A stretch of DNA of 62,957 nucleotides from Planctomycetota bacterium (GTDB taxonomy: Bacteria > Planctomycetota > UBA1135), in the NCBI GenBank assembly GCA_004295085.1, contig SHNF01000017.1, positions 1 through 62,957 on the forward strand. Direction: 5' to 3'. The position numbers and the translations under genes were made by a program. The notes beneath the pieces were generated by a model. The model was not told the DNA's origin and made no database searches. It worked only from the letters and a program-made list of their open reading frames with translations. How positions within the stretch are numbered: position 1 is the first letter of the stretch; each line of letters starts with the position of its first letter. Positions 53,181-61,117 of the stretch are shown here, piece after piece.

Positions 53181-53909
53181 TCAATCCCTCTTGGCGCCCA
53201 GGAACTGTTGCACGCGCGGCATGTCGCTGTCCAGGACTTCCTGGGGGGTGCCTTCCACCAGGAAGCGGCCGTGCTCCAGCACGGCCAGGCGGTCGCCCAC
53301 GGTCAGCGCGCAGTTGATGCTGTGCGTGACCACGACCGAGGTCATGCGCAGCTCCTCCTTGAGCTGGCGGATGGCGCGGTTGATGTTGGCGGACATCTCC
53401 GGGTCCAGGCCGGCCTCGGGCTCGTCGTACAGGATGATGCGCGGCTCGGTGACCAGCGCGCGCGCCAGTCCCACGCGCTTCTGCATGCCTCCGGACAGCT
53501 CCGAGGGGAACTTCTCCGCCGCCTGCTCGAGCTGGACCAGCGCCAGGACCCGCTGCACGCGGCTGCGGATCTCGTCCTCGCCCAGGTCGGTGGTCTCGCG
53601 CAGGGGCAGCGCCACGTTCTCGTGCGCGTTCATCCAGTTGATCAGGGCGCCGCTCTGGAACAGGTAGCCCATGTCGCGGCGCAGGGCCCGGAGCTCCTCG
53701 GGGGACAGGTCCGGCACCGACTTGCCCTCCACCAGCACCTTGCCCGAGTCCGGACGCAGCAGCCCGATGATGTGGCGCAGCAGCACGCTCTTGCCGGAGC
53801 CGGACGGTCCCATCACCACCAGGCACTCGCCCGCGGCGACGGTGCCGTCCAGCCCGTCCAGCACCTTCTGCCCGTTGAAGGACTTCGTGACTTGTTGCAG
53901 CTCGATCAC
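53181..53909 (-). CDS. mlaF: MlaF-type ABC transporter ATPase
   Basis: A 242-residue ATPase: Walker A GPSGSGKS, Q-loop YLFQSGALINWM, signature LSGGMQKR, Walker B IILYDEPEAGLDP and the switch His in VVVTHSINCAL. The ALVTEPRI and SGGMQKRVGLARAL pattern is typical of MlaF/MkL proteins. The GTG start overlaps the permease stop (GTGA), and mlaD follows 3 nt later. Confidence 0.95.
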   Translation of the reverse strand: MIELQQVTKSFNGQKVLDGLDGTVAAGECLVVMGPSGSGKSVLLRHIIGLLRPDSGKVLVEGKSVPDLSPEELRALRRDMGYLFQSGALINWMNAHENVALPLRETTDLGEDEIRSRVQRVLALVQLEQAAEKFPSELSGGMQKRVGLARALVTEPRIILYDEPEAGLDPEMSANINRAIRQLKEELRMTSVVVTHSINCALTVGDRLAVLEHGRFLVEGTPQEVLDSDMPRVQQFLGAKRD

Positions 53910-54703
53910 GAGTGCAGCGCCTTCCCCAGGAAGAAGTTGAAGATGATGATGAGGATGATGGAGGTGCGCACCGCGGCGCGCGTGGTCTCGCCCACGCCGC
54001 GGGCGCCGCCGCTGGTCTGCAGGCCCGCGGCGCAGCCCACCACGGCAATGGTGAAGCCGAACACGGTGGACTTGAGCAGGCCCACGTACAGGTCCTCGGG
54101 CAGCGGGATGAGCTCGCCCGTGGTCTTCAGCGCCTCGCGGGCGTTGTGCAGGTAGCCGCTGAAGTCCAGGTGCAGCTGGGTCACGGCGATGACGCCGCCG
54201 CCGAGGATGCCGACCACGTCGGCGAACAGGGTCAGCAGCGGCGCCGCCAGGGTCAGCGCCAGCACGCGCGGCAGCACCAGGAAGCTCACCACGTCCACGG
54301 ACAGCACTTCCAGCGCCGTGACCTCGTCCTGCACCTTCATCGTGCCCAGCTCGGCAGCCATGGAGCTGGCCACGCTCGCCGCCAGGATGATGCAGGTCAC
54401 GAACGGCGCCATCTCCCGCGCCATGGTGACCGCCACCAGCAGCCCGATGGATTCCTGCTGGCCGAAGCGCGCCAGCTCGATGCCGACCTGCAGGGACACG
54501 ATCATCCCCACGAAGAAGCCGACCATGAGCACCACCGGCGTGGTGCGCACGCCGGCCAGATAGGTGTAGTCCAGCAGCGCGCGGAAGCGCCGGCGCAGGT
54601 GCGGCAGGCGCCCCAGGGTGGCCGTCGCCAGCCACACGCCGTAGCCGGCCTTGGCCATGGCCGGACGCAGCAGCCCGGCGCCGGTGCGGGTGAACGGGTT
54701 CAC
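53906..54703 (-). CDS. mlaE: MlaE-type ABC transporter permease
   Basis: A 265-residue MlaE permease with the family block VTMAREMAPFVTCIILAASVASSMAAELGTMKVQDEVTAL (in pieces), FADVVGILGGGVIAV and the C-terminal RTSIILIIIFNFFLGKAL helix. Five to six helices are predicted. It starts at GTG inside the stop codon of the upstream lipoprotein gene (GTGA) and overlaps the ATPase start. With MlaF and MlaD it moves phospholipids between the membranes. Confidence 0.95.
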   Translation of the reverse strand: MNPFTRTGAGLLRPAMAKAGYGVWLATATLGRLPHLRRRFRALLDYTYLAGVRTTPVVLMVGFFVGMIVSLQVGIELARFGQQESIGLLVAVTMAREMAPFVTCIILAASVASSMAAELGTMKVQDEVTALEVLSVDVVSFLVLPRVLALTLAAPLLTLFADVVGILGGGVIAVTQLHLDFSGYLHNAREALKTTGELIPLPEDLYVGLLKSTVFGFTIAVVGCAAGLQTSGGARGVGETTRAAVRTSIILIIIFNFFLGKALHS

Positions 54704-56202
54704 GGTTGCGCGGCGACCTGCGGCGCGGGCGGCAGGTCCTGGACGTGCAGGTCGGGCCAGCCGGGACCGGGGAAGGCCGGCTCCTCCAGGCCTCCGCCCG
54801 GCCCGCTGCGGAACCGCAGCAGTCCGAGCAGCAAGGAGGTGTGCACCGTGCCGTCGGGCTCGGTCCACTGGCCGCCGAGGATCGGGACCGACCAGCGCGT
54901 GTGCCCCGCGGCCTGTGCGGTGTGGTACAGGTTCAGGAAGGCGCGCCGCTGCGTGACGCCGGACACGGCGTCGGACGAGCCGGCCCAGACCTCGAACGCG
55001 AAGCCCAGGTTGCGTGACAGCTGCTCCGAGTTGAGGATCGGCTCGATCCCGGGAGCCAGCGCCGCGAAGCGCTCATTGCCCTGATTGTCCTCGTACACGC
55101 GCGCCACCGGCCACAGCCGCTCGCGCCGCTCTTCCCGGCCGTCCGCGCGCAGCGTCCGGCTGCGCCAGTAGACCGGCATCGCGTAGAAGGACTCCCGCGT
55201 GATGTCGCCGAAATGGTCGGTGCGGTCCCAGAACAGCGGCCACATCCAGACCGTGAACTCGGTCTGCTCGTCTTCGAAGCGCATGTAGAACGGCAGGAAG
55301 CGGCGGATGGTCTGGCGCGACTCCGTGCCGCCCCTCTCGAATTTCAGGATGGGCCACACCTGCCACGACACGAAGTCGGTGGACGGCCGGGCCGCGTAGC
55401 CGAAGAACGGCCACAGCACGGTGGTGGCACGATAGTCGCCCTTGCGGATGCGCCCGCCCAGCGGCAGCACCATCCAGCCCTGCTGCGGCTCCTTGCTGTC
55501 CAGCTCGTCGTGCGCCACGTGCACGATCGGCCACAGCACGTACGAGCGCCGGTACTTGCCCGGCACTTCGGCCCGCCCGTAGAAGGGAAAGACGTGCCAG
55601 CCGCGCTCGCTGCCGCCGGTCCAGCCGACGATCGGCCACAGGATGTGGTTGCTGGTGCGCTCGTCCTTGCGGTTGCGCAGGTACAGGGGGAACAGCACGA
55701 ACGTGGCTTCGTCGTAGGTCAGGAAGTTCTTGACCGTACCGAACACCGGGAAGAAGGCGAAGTAGTTCTCCTTCCCGTCGCTGCTGCTGCCGCCCCAGAA
55801 GAACGGCGTGAGCACGCTCCAGTCCCGGTCCTCCACGCCGTCGGCGCGCGTCTCCGCGTCACGCCAGAACAGCGGGAACAGGCGCGCGAACGTGCGCGGG
55901 CGGGCGGGATCGTGGATGTAGCGGCCCAGCGGGTAGAAGAAGTCCGAGTCCACGCTGTCGTCGGGCCGGCGCAGCCGCCAGTAGAACGGGCTGAGCGCCC
56001 AGGTCACCGCGCCGGCCTGCTCGCCGTAGCGCAGGATCCCGCCGGCGGCCTCGGCGTGGTCGTAGCCGGGCACGGTGTGGCGCGAGAAGATGGGGGCGAG
56101 GTGGATCTCCGCGTCCGGGGCGGCGCAGCCGCCAAGGATCGCGGGCACAGCGAAGAGGGCACACAGGCCTCGCGCCCAGCAGTTCCGGCCGCGGCTCCCC
56201 AT
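54700..56202 (-). CDS. Lipoprotein with sixteen aromatic-Pro repeats, first gene of the Mla operon
   Basis: A 500-residue lipoprotein: signal peptide with lipobox AILGGC (Cys26). Residues ~68-385 contain sixteen short repeats of hydrophobic-X-Pro-hydrophobic-aromatic type, such as SPFYWR, LFPLFWR, LTPFFWG, FFPVFG, LFPLYLR, LWPIVG, VFPFYG, LWPFFG, MWPLFW and AMPVYWR, at intervals of about 14-28 residues. This looks like repeated beta strands with a conserved turn, perhaps a barrel or propeller. I do not recognise the family. Overlap of its stop with the mlaE start places it in the lipid-transport operon, suggesting an outer-membrane or periplasmic partner. TATACT precedes the ATG. Confidence 0.75.
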   Translation of the reverse strand: MGSRGRNCWARGLCALFAVPAILGGCAAPDAEIHLAPIFSRHTVPGYDHAEAAGGILRYGEQAGAVTWALSPFYWRLRRPDDSVDSDFFYPLGRYIHDPARPRTFARLFPLFWRDAETRADGVEDRDWSVLTPFFWGGSSSDGKENYFAFFPVFGTVKNFLTYDEATFVLFPLYLRNRKDERTSNHILWPIVGWTGGSERGWHVFPFYGRAEVPGKYRRSYVLWPIVHVAHDELDSKEPQQGWMVLPLGGRIRKGDYRATTVLWPFFGYAARPSTDFVSWQVWPILKFERGGTESRQTIRRFLPFYMRFEDEQTEFTVWMWPLFWDRTDHFGDITRESFYAMPVYWRSRTLRADGREERRERLWPVARVYEDNQGNERFAALAPGIEPILNSEQLSRNLGFAFEVWAGSSDAVSGVTQRRAFLNLYHTAQAAGHTRWSVPILGGQWTEPDGTVHTSLLLGLLRFRSGPGGGLEEPAFPGPGWPDLHVQDLPPAPQVAAQP

Positions 56203-56211
56203 GAGGAGGCG

Positions 56212-56217
56212 AGTATA
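56212..56217 (-). promoter_or_regulatory. Putative -10 element (TATACT) of the Mla operon
   Basis: On the minus strand TATACT ends 9 nt before the ATG of the lipoprotein gene. The divergent trpS gene has its own TAGACT 46 bp away, so the two promoters lie back to back. Confidence 0.45.
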
Positions 56218-56262
56218 GGGTTGCAGGGGCGCGCGGTTCTAATCCGCACGGCAGCGCCCGGC

Positions 56263-56268
56263 TAGACT
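56263..56268 (+). promoter_or_regulatory. Putative -10 element (TAGACT) of trpS
   Basis: TAGACT ends 10 nt before the trpS ATG; no ribosome binding site is present. The -35 is unclear. Confidence 0.35.
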
Positions 56269-56278
56269 CCGGCCCCAC

Positions 56279-57259
56279 ATGGAGAAGGTGGACGTGCTTT
56301 CCGGGGTCCAGCCCACCGGCCAGGCCCACATCGGCAACTACCTGGGGGCCTTCAAGACCTGGGTGGAGCTGCAGGAGAGCCGGCGCTGCTTCTACTGCAT
56401 CGTGGACCTGCACGCGCTGACCACGGCGCCCGAGCCGGCGGCGCTGCGGCAGGCCTGCTTCGAGATGGCCAAGGTGTTCCTGGCCATCGGACTGGACCCG
56501 CAGCGCTCGGCGCTGTTCGTGCAGTCGCAGGTGGCGGAGCACAGCGAGCTGGCCTGGATCCTGCAGTGCCTGACGCCCATGGGCGAGCTGTCGCGCATGA
56601 CCCAGTTCAAGGACAAGTCGCACAGCCAGCCGCAGAACGTGAACGTGGGCCTGTTCACCTACCCGGTGCTGCAGGCCGCCGACATCCTGGTCTACCGGGC
56701 CGAGGGCGTGCCCGTGGGCGAGGACCAGGTGCAGCACCTGGAGCTGGCGCGGGAGATCGCGCGGCGCTTCAACCGCACCTACCGCGAGGTGTTTCCCGAG
56801 CCCCAGCCGGTGCTGTCCAAGACGCCGCGCATCCTGGGCCTGGACGGGGCCACGAAGATGTCGAAGAGCAAGGGCAATCACATCCCGCTGCTGGCCCCGC
56901 CCGAGGAGATCGAGGCGCTGCTGCGCACCGCGGTCACCGATCCGCAGCGCCAGCGCCGCAGCGATCCGGGCCGCCCCTGGGTGTGCAACGTGTTCAGCCT
57001 GCACCAGTACTTCAGCCCGCCCGAGGAAGTGGCGGTGGTGGACCTGGAGTGCCGCACCGCCGCGCGCGGCTGCGTGGACTGCAAGCTGCACCTGGCGCGC
57101 AACATGGCGCAGCAACTGGCGCCCATCCGCGAGCGCGCCGCGGCCCTGGAGCGGGATCCGGAGCACGTGCGCGCCGTCCTGGCCGACGGCGCCGCGCGGG
57201 CGCGCGCCGTCGCCGCCTCGACCATGGAGCAGGTGCGCGATGCCGTCGGCCTCGGCTAA
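56279..57259 (+). CDS. trpS: Tryptophanyl-tRNA synthetase
   Basis: A 326-residue class Ic synthetase. The ATP-binding HIGH-type motif is HIGN (residues 17-20) after SGVQPTGQA, and KMSKS follows LGLDGATK. DLHALT, GELSRMTQFKDK and TYPVLQAADIL are conserved family segments. It charges tRNA-Trp. The last 20 nt overlap the start of the TPR lipoprotein gene, suggesting co-translation. Confidence 0.97.
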   Translation: MEKVDVLSGVQPTGQAHIGNYLGAFKTWVELQESRRCFYCIVDLHALTTAPEPAALRQACFEMAKVFLAIGLDPQRSALFVQSQVAEHSELAWILQCLTPMGELSRMTQFKDKSHSQPQNVNVGLFTYPVLQAADILVYRAEGVPVGEDQVQHLELAREIARRFNRTYREVFPEPQPVLSKTPRILGLDGATKMSKSKGNHIPLLAPPEEIEALLRTAVTDPQRQRRSDPGRPWVCNVFSLHQYFSPPEEVAVVDLECRTAARGCVDCKLHLARNMAQQLAPIRERAAALERDPEHVRAVLADGAARARAVAASTMEQVRDAVGLG

Positions 57260-58235
57260 GACCCTGGCGCTGCTGGCGCTGCTGCCCGCCTGCGGCTTGC
57301 TGCGGAGCGAGCCGGAGCTGCCGGAGGCCAGGGCGGTGGCGCAGGCGCGCGCGCTCGATGCCGCCGAGTGGGAGCTGCTGCGCGCCGCAGCGCTGCACGT
57401 GCAGGAGCGGGGCGCCTCCAGCCTGGAGGAGCTGCGCGCGCTGGCCGCGGGCCATCCCGAGTCGCTGCGGCTGGCGGCTCTGGTGCAGGACGTGGAGATC
57501 GGCGCGGAGGGTCGGGAAGGAGTGCGCGCGCGCTACCTGGCCGCCGCGACGCAGCGGCCGAGCGCCGCCGCCTGGTACCTGGCGGCGCGCGCCACGGCGG
57601 ACCGCGAGCAGGGACTGCAGCTGCTGCAGCGCGCCCTGGAGCTGGATCCGGAGCTGACTCCCGCGCGCGTGCTGCAGCTGGGCTATGCGGCGCGCCTGGG
57701 TGATCCGGACACCTTGCGCCAGCTCGTGGACCTGCTGCGCGAGCATCCCGGGTCGGCGGAAGGCTGGCGCCTGCTGGCGCGGCTGGCGCCGCTCTACGAC
57801 CGCGCCGATCTGGCCCGGCGCGCCGCCGACACGGAGCCATGGTCGCCCATCGACCCGCCGCGCTGGGCCCGGCTGTCCCAGGCCCGGGCGGCGCTCGCCG
57901 ACGACGAGCCGGAAGACGCGCTGCGCATCCTGGCCGACCTGCCAGCGAGCGACCGCGACGCGCGCCTGCTGCAGGCGGCGGCCCTCACGGCCGATGGGAA
58001 GCCGTGGCAGGCGCAGCGCATCCTGAACGCGCTCGTGGACGAGAATCCGGGCGATGTCCTGGCCCGTTTCGACCTCGGGCTGCTGGCGCTCAACTACCTG
58101 GACCGTCCGGACATCGCCGAGGAGCAACTGGACGAGTTCCTGCGCCTGGCCGACGCCGGCGCCGAGGTGCCGCTCAACCGGCGGGTGCAGGCCGAACTGT
58201 GGCTGGCGCGCCTGCGCCGGCCGCCCGCCCCGTGA
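57240..58235 (+). CDS. TPR-like lipoprotein
   Basis: A 331-residue protein with a lipoprotein signal, LALLALLPAC (Cys18). The mature part is helical and Ala/Leu-rich with tetratricopeptide-like hairpins, for example QLLQRALELDPELTPARVLQL and LARFDLGLLALNYLDRPDIAEEQL in parts. TPR proteins mediate protein contacts; no partner is evident. It overlaps trpS by 20 nt and its stop overlaps the GTG of dtd (GTGA), so trpS, this gene and dtd form a coupled operon. Confidence 0.75.
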   Translation: MPSASAKTLALLALLPACGLLRSEPELPEARAVAQARALDAAEWELLRAAALHVQERGASSLEELRALAAGHPESLRLAALVQDVEIGAEGREGVRARYLAAATQRPSAAAWYLAARATADREQGLQLLQRALELDPELTPARVLQLGYAARLGDPDTLRQLVDLLREHPGSAEGWRLLARLAPLYDRADLARRAADTEPWSPIDPPRWARLSQARAALADDEPEDALRILADLPASDRDARLLQAAALTADGKPWQAQRILNALVDENPGDVLARFDLGLLALNYLDRPDIAEEQLDEFLRLADAGAEVPLNRRVQAELWLARLRRPPAP

Positions 58236-58681
58236 AAGCGCTGCTGCAGCGCGTGGACTGGGCGCGCGTGCGCGTGGACGGCGCGGTGGTGGGGCAAATC
58301 GGCGCCGGTCTCCTGGTCTTCGCCGCATGCTGCAAGGGCGACGGCCGGCGCCAGGCCGAGACCCTGGCCGCGCGTGTGGCCCGCTACCGCATGTTCCCCG
58401 ACGCCGCAGGCAAGACCAACCGCAGCGTCCTGGACACCGGCGGGGCCCTGCTCGTGGTCAGCCAGTTCACCCTGGCGGCCGACACCGCCCGCGGGCTGCG
58501 TCCTTCCTTCGATCCGGCCATGGCACCGGCCGAGGCGGAGGCGCTGCTGTCGGACTTCAGCGCCGCGCTGCGGCGCCTGGGCGCGCACGTGGAGGAAGGC
58601 CGGTTCGGGGCCGAGATGCTGGTGGAGCTCCAGAACCATGGCCCCGCGACGTATCTGCTGGAATGTGTCCCGGCCTTGTGA
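58232..58681 (+). CDS. dtd: D-aminoacyl-tRNA deacylase
   Basis: A 149-residue Dtd. The N-terminal VKALLQRVDWARVRVDG, the active-site motif SQFTLAAD and the GATYLLE-like C-terminal motif (here NHGPAT) are present; the family's second signature usually reads NxGPVT, so Ala replaces Val. It hydrolyses D-amino acids and glycine from mischarged tRNAs. One slight oddity is AACCKGDG where many homologues have GVxxxD. It starts with GTG within the stop of the TPR gene. Grouping with trpS places two tRNA-quality genes in one operon. Confidence 0.93.
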   Translation: MKALLQRVDWARVRVDGAVVGQIGAGLLVFAACCKGDGRRQAETLAARVARYRMFPDAAGKTNRSVLDTGGALLVVSQFTLAADTARGLRPSFDPAMAPAEAEALLSDFSAALRRLGAHVEEGRFGAEMLVELQNHGPATYLLECVPAL

Positions 58682-58703
58682 GAATTCCACAAACCCCTAT
58701 ACT
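58676..58703 (+). promoter_or_regulatory. Putative promoter of the HU/IHF gene, TTGTGA-16-TATACT
   Basis: TTGTGA (58676-58681) overlaps the dtd stop, and TATACT (58698-58703) follows after 16 nt. The predicted mRNA leader is about 35 nt, so this gene, unlike its neighbours, is not leaderless. Confidence 0.55.
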
Positions 58704-58744
58704 GTGCGGGGTTAGCGATCTTCCTTCTGTACGCGGGATTCCCT

Positions 58745-59113
58745 TTGGCCTCCAAGCCTCAAGCCCACTCCGGGTCCGATGCCGACGCTGTGACCATCAC
58801 CAAGCGGGACTTGGTGCAGCGCATCGCGGACCGCACCGGCCAGACCAAGGTGCTGGTCCGGGACATCGTCCAGATGTTCCTGGACGAGGTTTCCTCCGAG
58901 CTGATCCGTGGCAATCGCCTGGAGTTCCGAAATTTCGGCGTGTTCGAGGTGCGCACGCGCCCCGGCCGCGTGGCCCAGAACCCCAAGACCCTGGAGAAGG
59001 TCAGCGTTCCCAGCAAGCGCGTGGTGAAGTTCAAGGTCGGGAACATCCTGCGCGACCAGGTCGAGGCCGGGCGCAAGGACGTCAAGCGCAAGCCCGAGCC
59101 GGACGCCGACTAG
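58745..59113 (+). CDS. HU/IHF-family DNA-binding protein with extended termini
   Basis: A 122-residue member of the HU/IHF family. The core TITKRDLVQRIADRTGQTK, the arm region LEFRNFGVFEVRTRPGRVAQNPKT (in two parts) and the VPSKRVVKFKVG strand are typical; NPKT follows the arm with Pro at its tip. An 18-residue N-terminal extension and a ~20-residue basic/acidic C-terminal tail (RKDVKRKPEPDAD) exceed the usual 90-residue length. Start is the TTG at 58745. Its stop overlaps the stop of the convergent PLP enzyme by 4 nt. Confidence 0.93.
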   Translation: MASKPQAHSGSDADAVTITKRDLVQRIADRTGQTKVLVRDIVQMFLDEVSSELIRGNRLEFRNFGVFEVRTRPGRVAQNPKTLEKVSVPSKRVVKFKVGNILRDQVEAGRKDVKRKPEPDAD

Positions 59114-60267
59114 GCGCCGATCCGGGCGAAGCCGCGCTCCAGATCGGCGCGCAGGTCCGCCGGGTCCTCGATGCCGACCGACAGGCGCACCAGGCCGTCG
59201 GCGATGCCGATGGCGGCGCGCTGCTCGGCCGAAAGGCTGGCGTGCGTCATGGGCGCGGGCAGCTCCACCAGCGACTCGACGCCGCCCAGCGATTCGGCCA
59301 GCGCGAAGATGCGCAGGCCTTCGAGGAAGCGCCGGGCGGCGGCCTCGCTCTCCAGCTCGAACGAGATCATGCCGCCGAAGCCCTGCATCTGCGCCCTGGC
59401 CACGGCGTGGTTGGGGTGGTCCGGCAGGCCGGGGTAGTAGGTCCGGCGCACGCGCGGGTGCGCCAGCAGGTACTCGGCCAGGAGCTGGGCGCTGGAGCTG
59501 TGCCGCTGCATGCGCAGGTGCAGCGTGCGCAGGCCGCGCAGGGTCAGGAACGCGTCGAAGGGCGAGTTGACCGCGCCCACGGCGTTCTGGTGGAACCAGA
59601 CCTCGTCCTTGCGCGCGCCGTCGCGCAGCAGCAGCGCGCCGCCCACCACGTCGCTGTGTCCGCCGATGTACTTGGTGGTGCTGTGGATCACGTAGTCGGC
59701 GCCCAGCTCGAGCGGGCGCTGCAGCGCCGGCGTGGCGAATGTGTTGTCCACGCACACCTCGGCGCCGGCGGCACGGGCCGCGTCCACGGCCAGTCGCAGG
59801 TCGATGATCCCCAGCAGCGGGTTGCTGGGCGTCTCCAGGTACAGGAGGCGCGTGCCCGGCGGCAGCTTGCGCAGGTTCTCGGCGCGCGTCAGGTCGCGGT
59901 ACTCGAAGCGCAGGCCCCAGCGGGCCTGGATGCGATGGAACAGGCGGTGCGAGCCGCCGTACAGGTCGTTGCCGGCCACGATGCGGTCGCCGGGCTGGAA
60001 GGTCAGCAGCAGGGTGTGGATCGCCGCCATGCCGGAGGCGAAGGTGAAGCCGCAGGCCGCGCCCTCCAGGCTGGCGAGGGCGTCCTGCAGCGCAAAGCGG
60101 GTCGGGTTCTGCGTGCGCGAGTACTCGTAGCCCGCGCGCGGCCGCCCGGGCGCGTCCTGCACGTAGGTGCTGGTCATGTAGATCGGCGGCATGACGGCGC
60201 CGGTGCGCTGCTCCGGCGTCCAGCCGGCGTGCACGGCGCGGGTGTCGAAGCGGTCGGCCTGTTCCAT
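59110..60267 (-). CDS. Cys/Met-metabolism PLP enzyme (cystathionine gamma-synthase/lyase type)
   Basis: A 385-residue PLP enzyme of the cystathionine gamma family. The PLP lysine is Lys199 in HSTTKYIGGH; YEYSRTQNPT, ASGMAAIH, LETPSNPLL and VDNTFATP are the usual conserved blocks. The substrate-specific position near the C-terminus reads SLGGVESLVELPAPMTHAS, in which the MTHAS segment fits synthase or lyase of the cystathionine type. The exact reaction (gamma-synthase, gamma-lyase or O-acylhomoserine sulfhydrylase) cannot be decided. TAGTCT lies 12 nt upstream of the ATG as a possible -10. Confidence 0.9.
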   Translation of the reverse strand: MEQADRFDTRAVHAGWTPEQRTGAVMPPIYMTSTYVQDAPGRPRAGYEYSRTQNPTRFALQDALASLEGAACGFTFASGMAAIHTLLLTFQPGDRIVAGNDLYGGSHRLFHRIQARWGLRFEYRDLTRAENLRKLPPGTRLLYLETPSNPLLGIIDLRLAVDAARAAGAEVCVDNTFATPALQRPLELGADYVIHSTTKYIGGHSDVVGGALLLRDGARKDEVWFHQNAVGAVNSPFDAFLTLRGLRTLHLRMQRHSSSAQLLAEYLLAHPRVRRTYYPGLPDHPNHAVARAQMQGFGGMISFELESEAAARRFLEGLRIFALAESLGGVESLVELPAPMTHASLSAEQRAAIGIADGLVRLSVGIEDPADLRADLERGFARIGA

Positions 60268-60300
60268 GGAATGGCGGAGAGACTAGCGGCGCGCCGCCCC

Positions 60301-61062
60301 TCACAGCCGGCCGGCGCGCAGCGCCAGCTGCCAGCGCACGGCGCGCACCGGCGGGCCGGAGCTCCAGACGCGGGCCAGCTCGCGGCCGAACTCGTGGTAG
60401 CGCGCCGGGCCCTCGGCGCGCCGCATGGCGCTGACCGAGGACCAGGTCGCGATGTAGCCGAGCACGTCGCTGAGCGTCCAGTGCCGGCACATCTCCAGCG
60501 CCGGGGCCGCGACCTCCGCAAAGGGAAACGCGAGCGAGCGGTAGCCGTCCTCCGTGTGGCGGCGCTGCGGCGGCCAGTAGGCGCCGACCACGTCCGAGTA
60601 GAAGCGCCGCACGAGCGGGTCCACGTCCGGGTCCACGCTCATGAGGTCGTACGTGACCAGCGCCACGGCCGCGCCGGCGCGGGCCGCGCGCCGCACCTCG
60701 GCGTAGTAGGCCTCCAGCTCGAACCAGTGCGCCGCCTGGGCGGCCACCGCCAGGTCCACCGCGGCGTGCGGCAGGCCGCTGGCCTCGGCGCGCGCCAGCC
60801 GGTACTCGACGCGCGCGCGCGGCCGCGCGTTGCGCAGCTGCTCCGCGCTGGCGTCGGTGGCGATCACGCGCGCGTAGCGCCCGGCGAGCAGGCCCGACAA
60901 CTGGCCCGACCCGCAGCCGCAGTCCCAGGCCAGCTCATGACGCTGGGTCAGGCCCGCCAGGAATTCCACGAGCGCGCGCGGGTACGTCGGGCGGTGGCGG
61001 GCGTACCCGGCCGCGGCAGCGGAGAAATGGTCGGGGAACGGCGGCTCCGTCGGCTGGTGCAT
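60301..61062 (-). CDS. Small SAM-dependent methyltransferase (UbiE/COQ5-like)
   Basis: A 253-residue class I methyltransferase. Motif I is WDCGCGSGQLSGLLA near residue 47-60, followed by VIATDASAEQL and AQAAHWFELEAYYAEVRR, the post-motif region. Type-11 methyltransferases of this size, with the AQAxHWF motif, are often annotated as trans-aconitate or ubiquinone-type, but the substrate is unknown. The ATG at 61062 has TAGGAT 13 nt upstream. It lies 33 nt downstream of nothing on its strand except the PLP gene and is divergent from the kinase gene. Confidence 0.85.
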   Translation of the reverse strand: MHQPTEPPFPDHFSAAAAGYARHRPTYPRALVEFLAGLTQRHELAWDCGCGSGQLSGLLAGRYARVIATDASAEQLRNARPRARVEYRLARAEASGLPHAAVDLAVAAQAAHWFELEAYYAEVRRAARAGAAVALVTYDLMSVDPDVDPLVRRFYSDVVGAYWPPQRRHTEDGYRSLAFPFAEVAAPALEMCRHWTLSDVLGYIATWSSVSAMRRAEGPARYHEFGRELARVWSSGPPVRAVRWQLALRAGRL

Positions 61063-61117
61063 TGCGCCGGCGCCGATCCTAGCCGTCGCAGCCGGCCTTA
61101 TCCTGGTGCGCTGAGGC

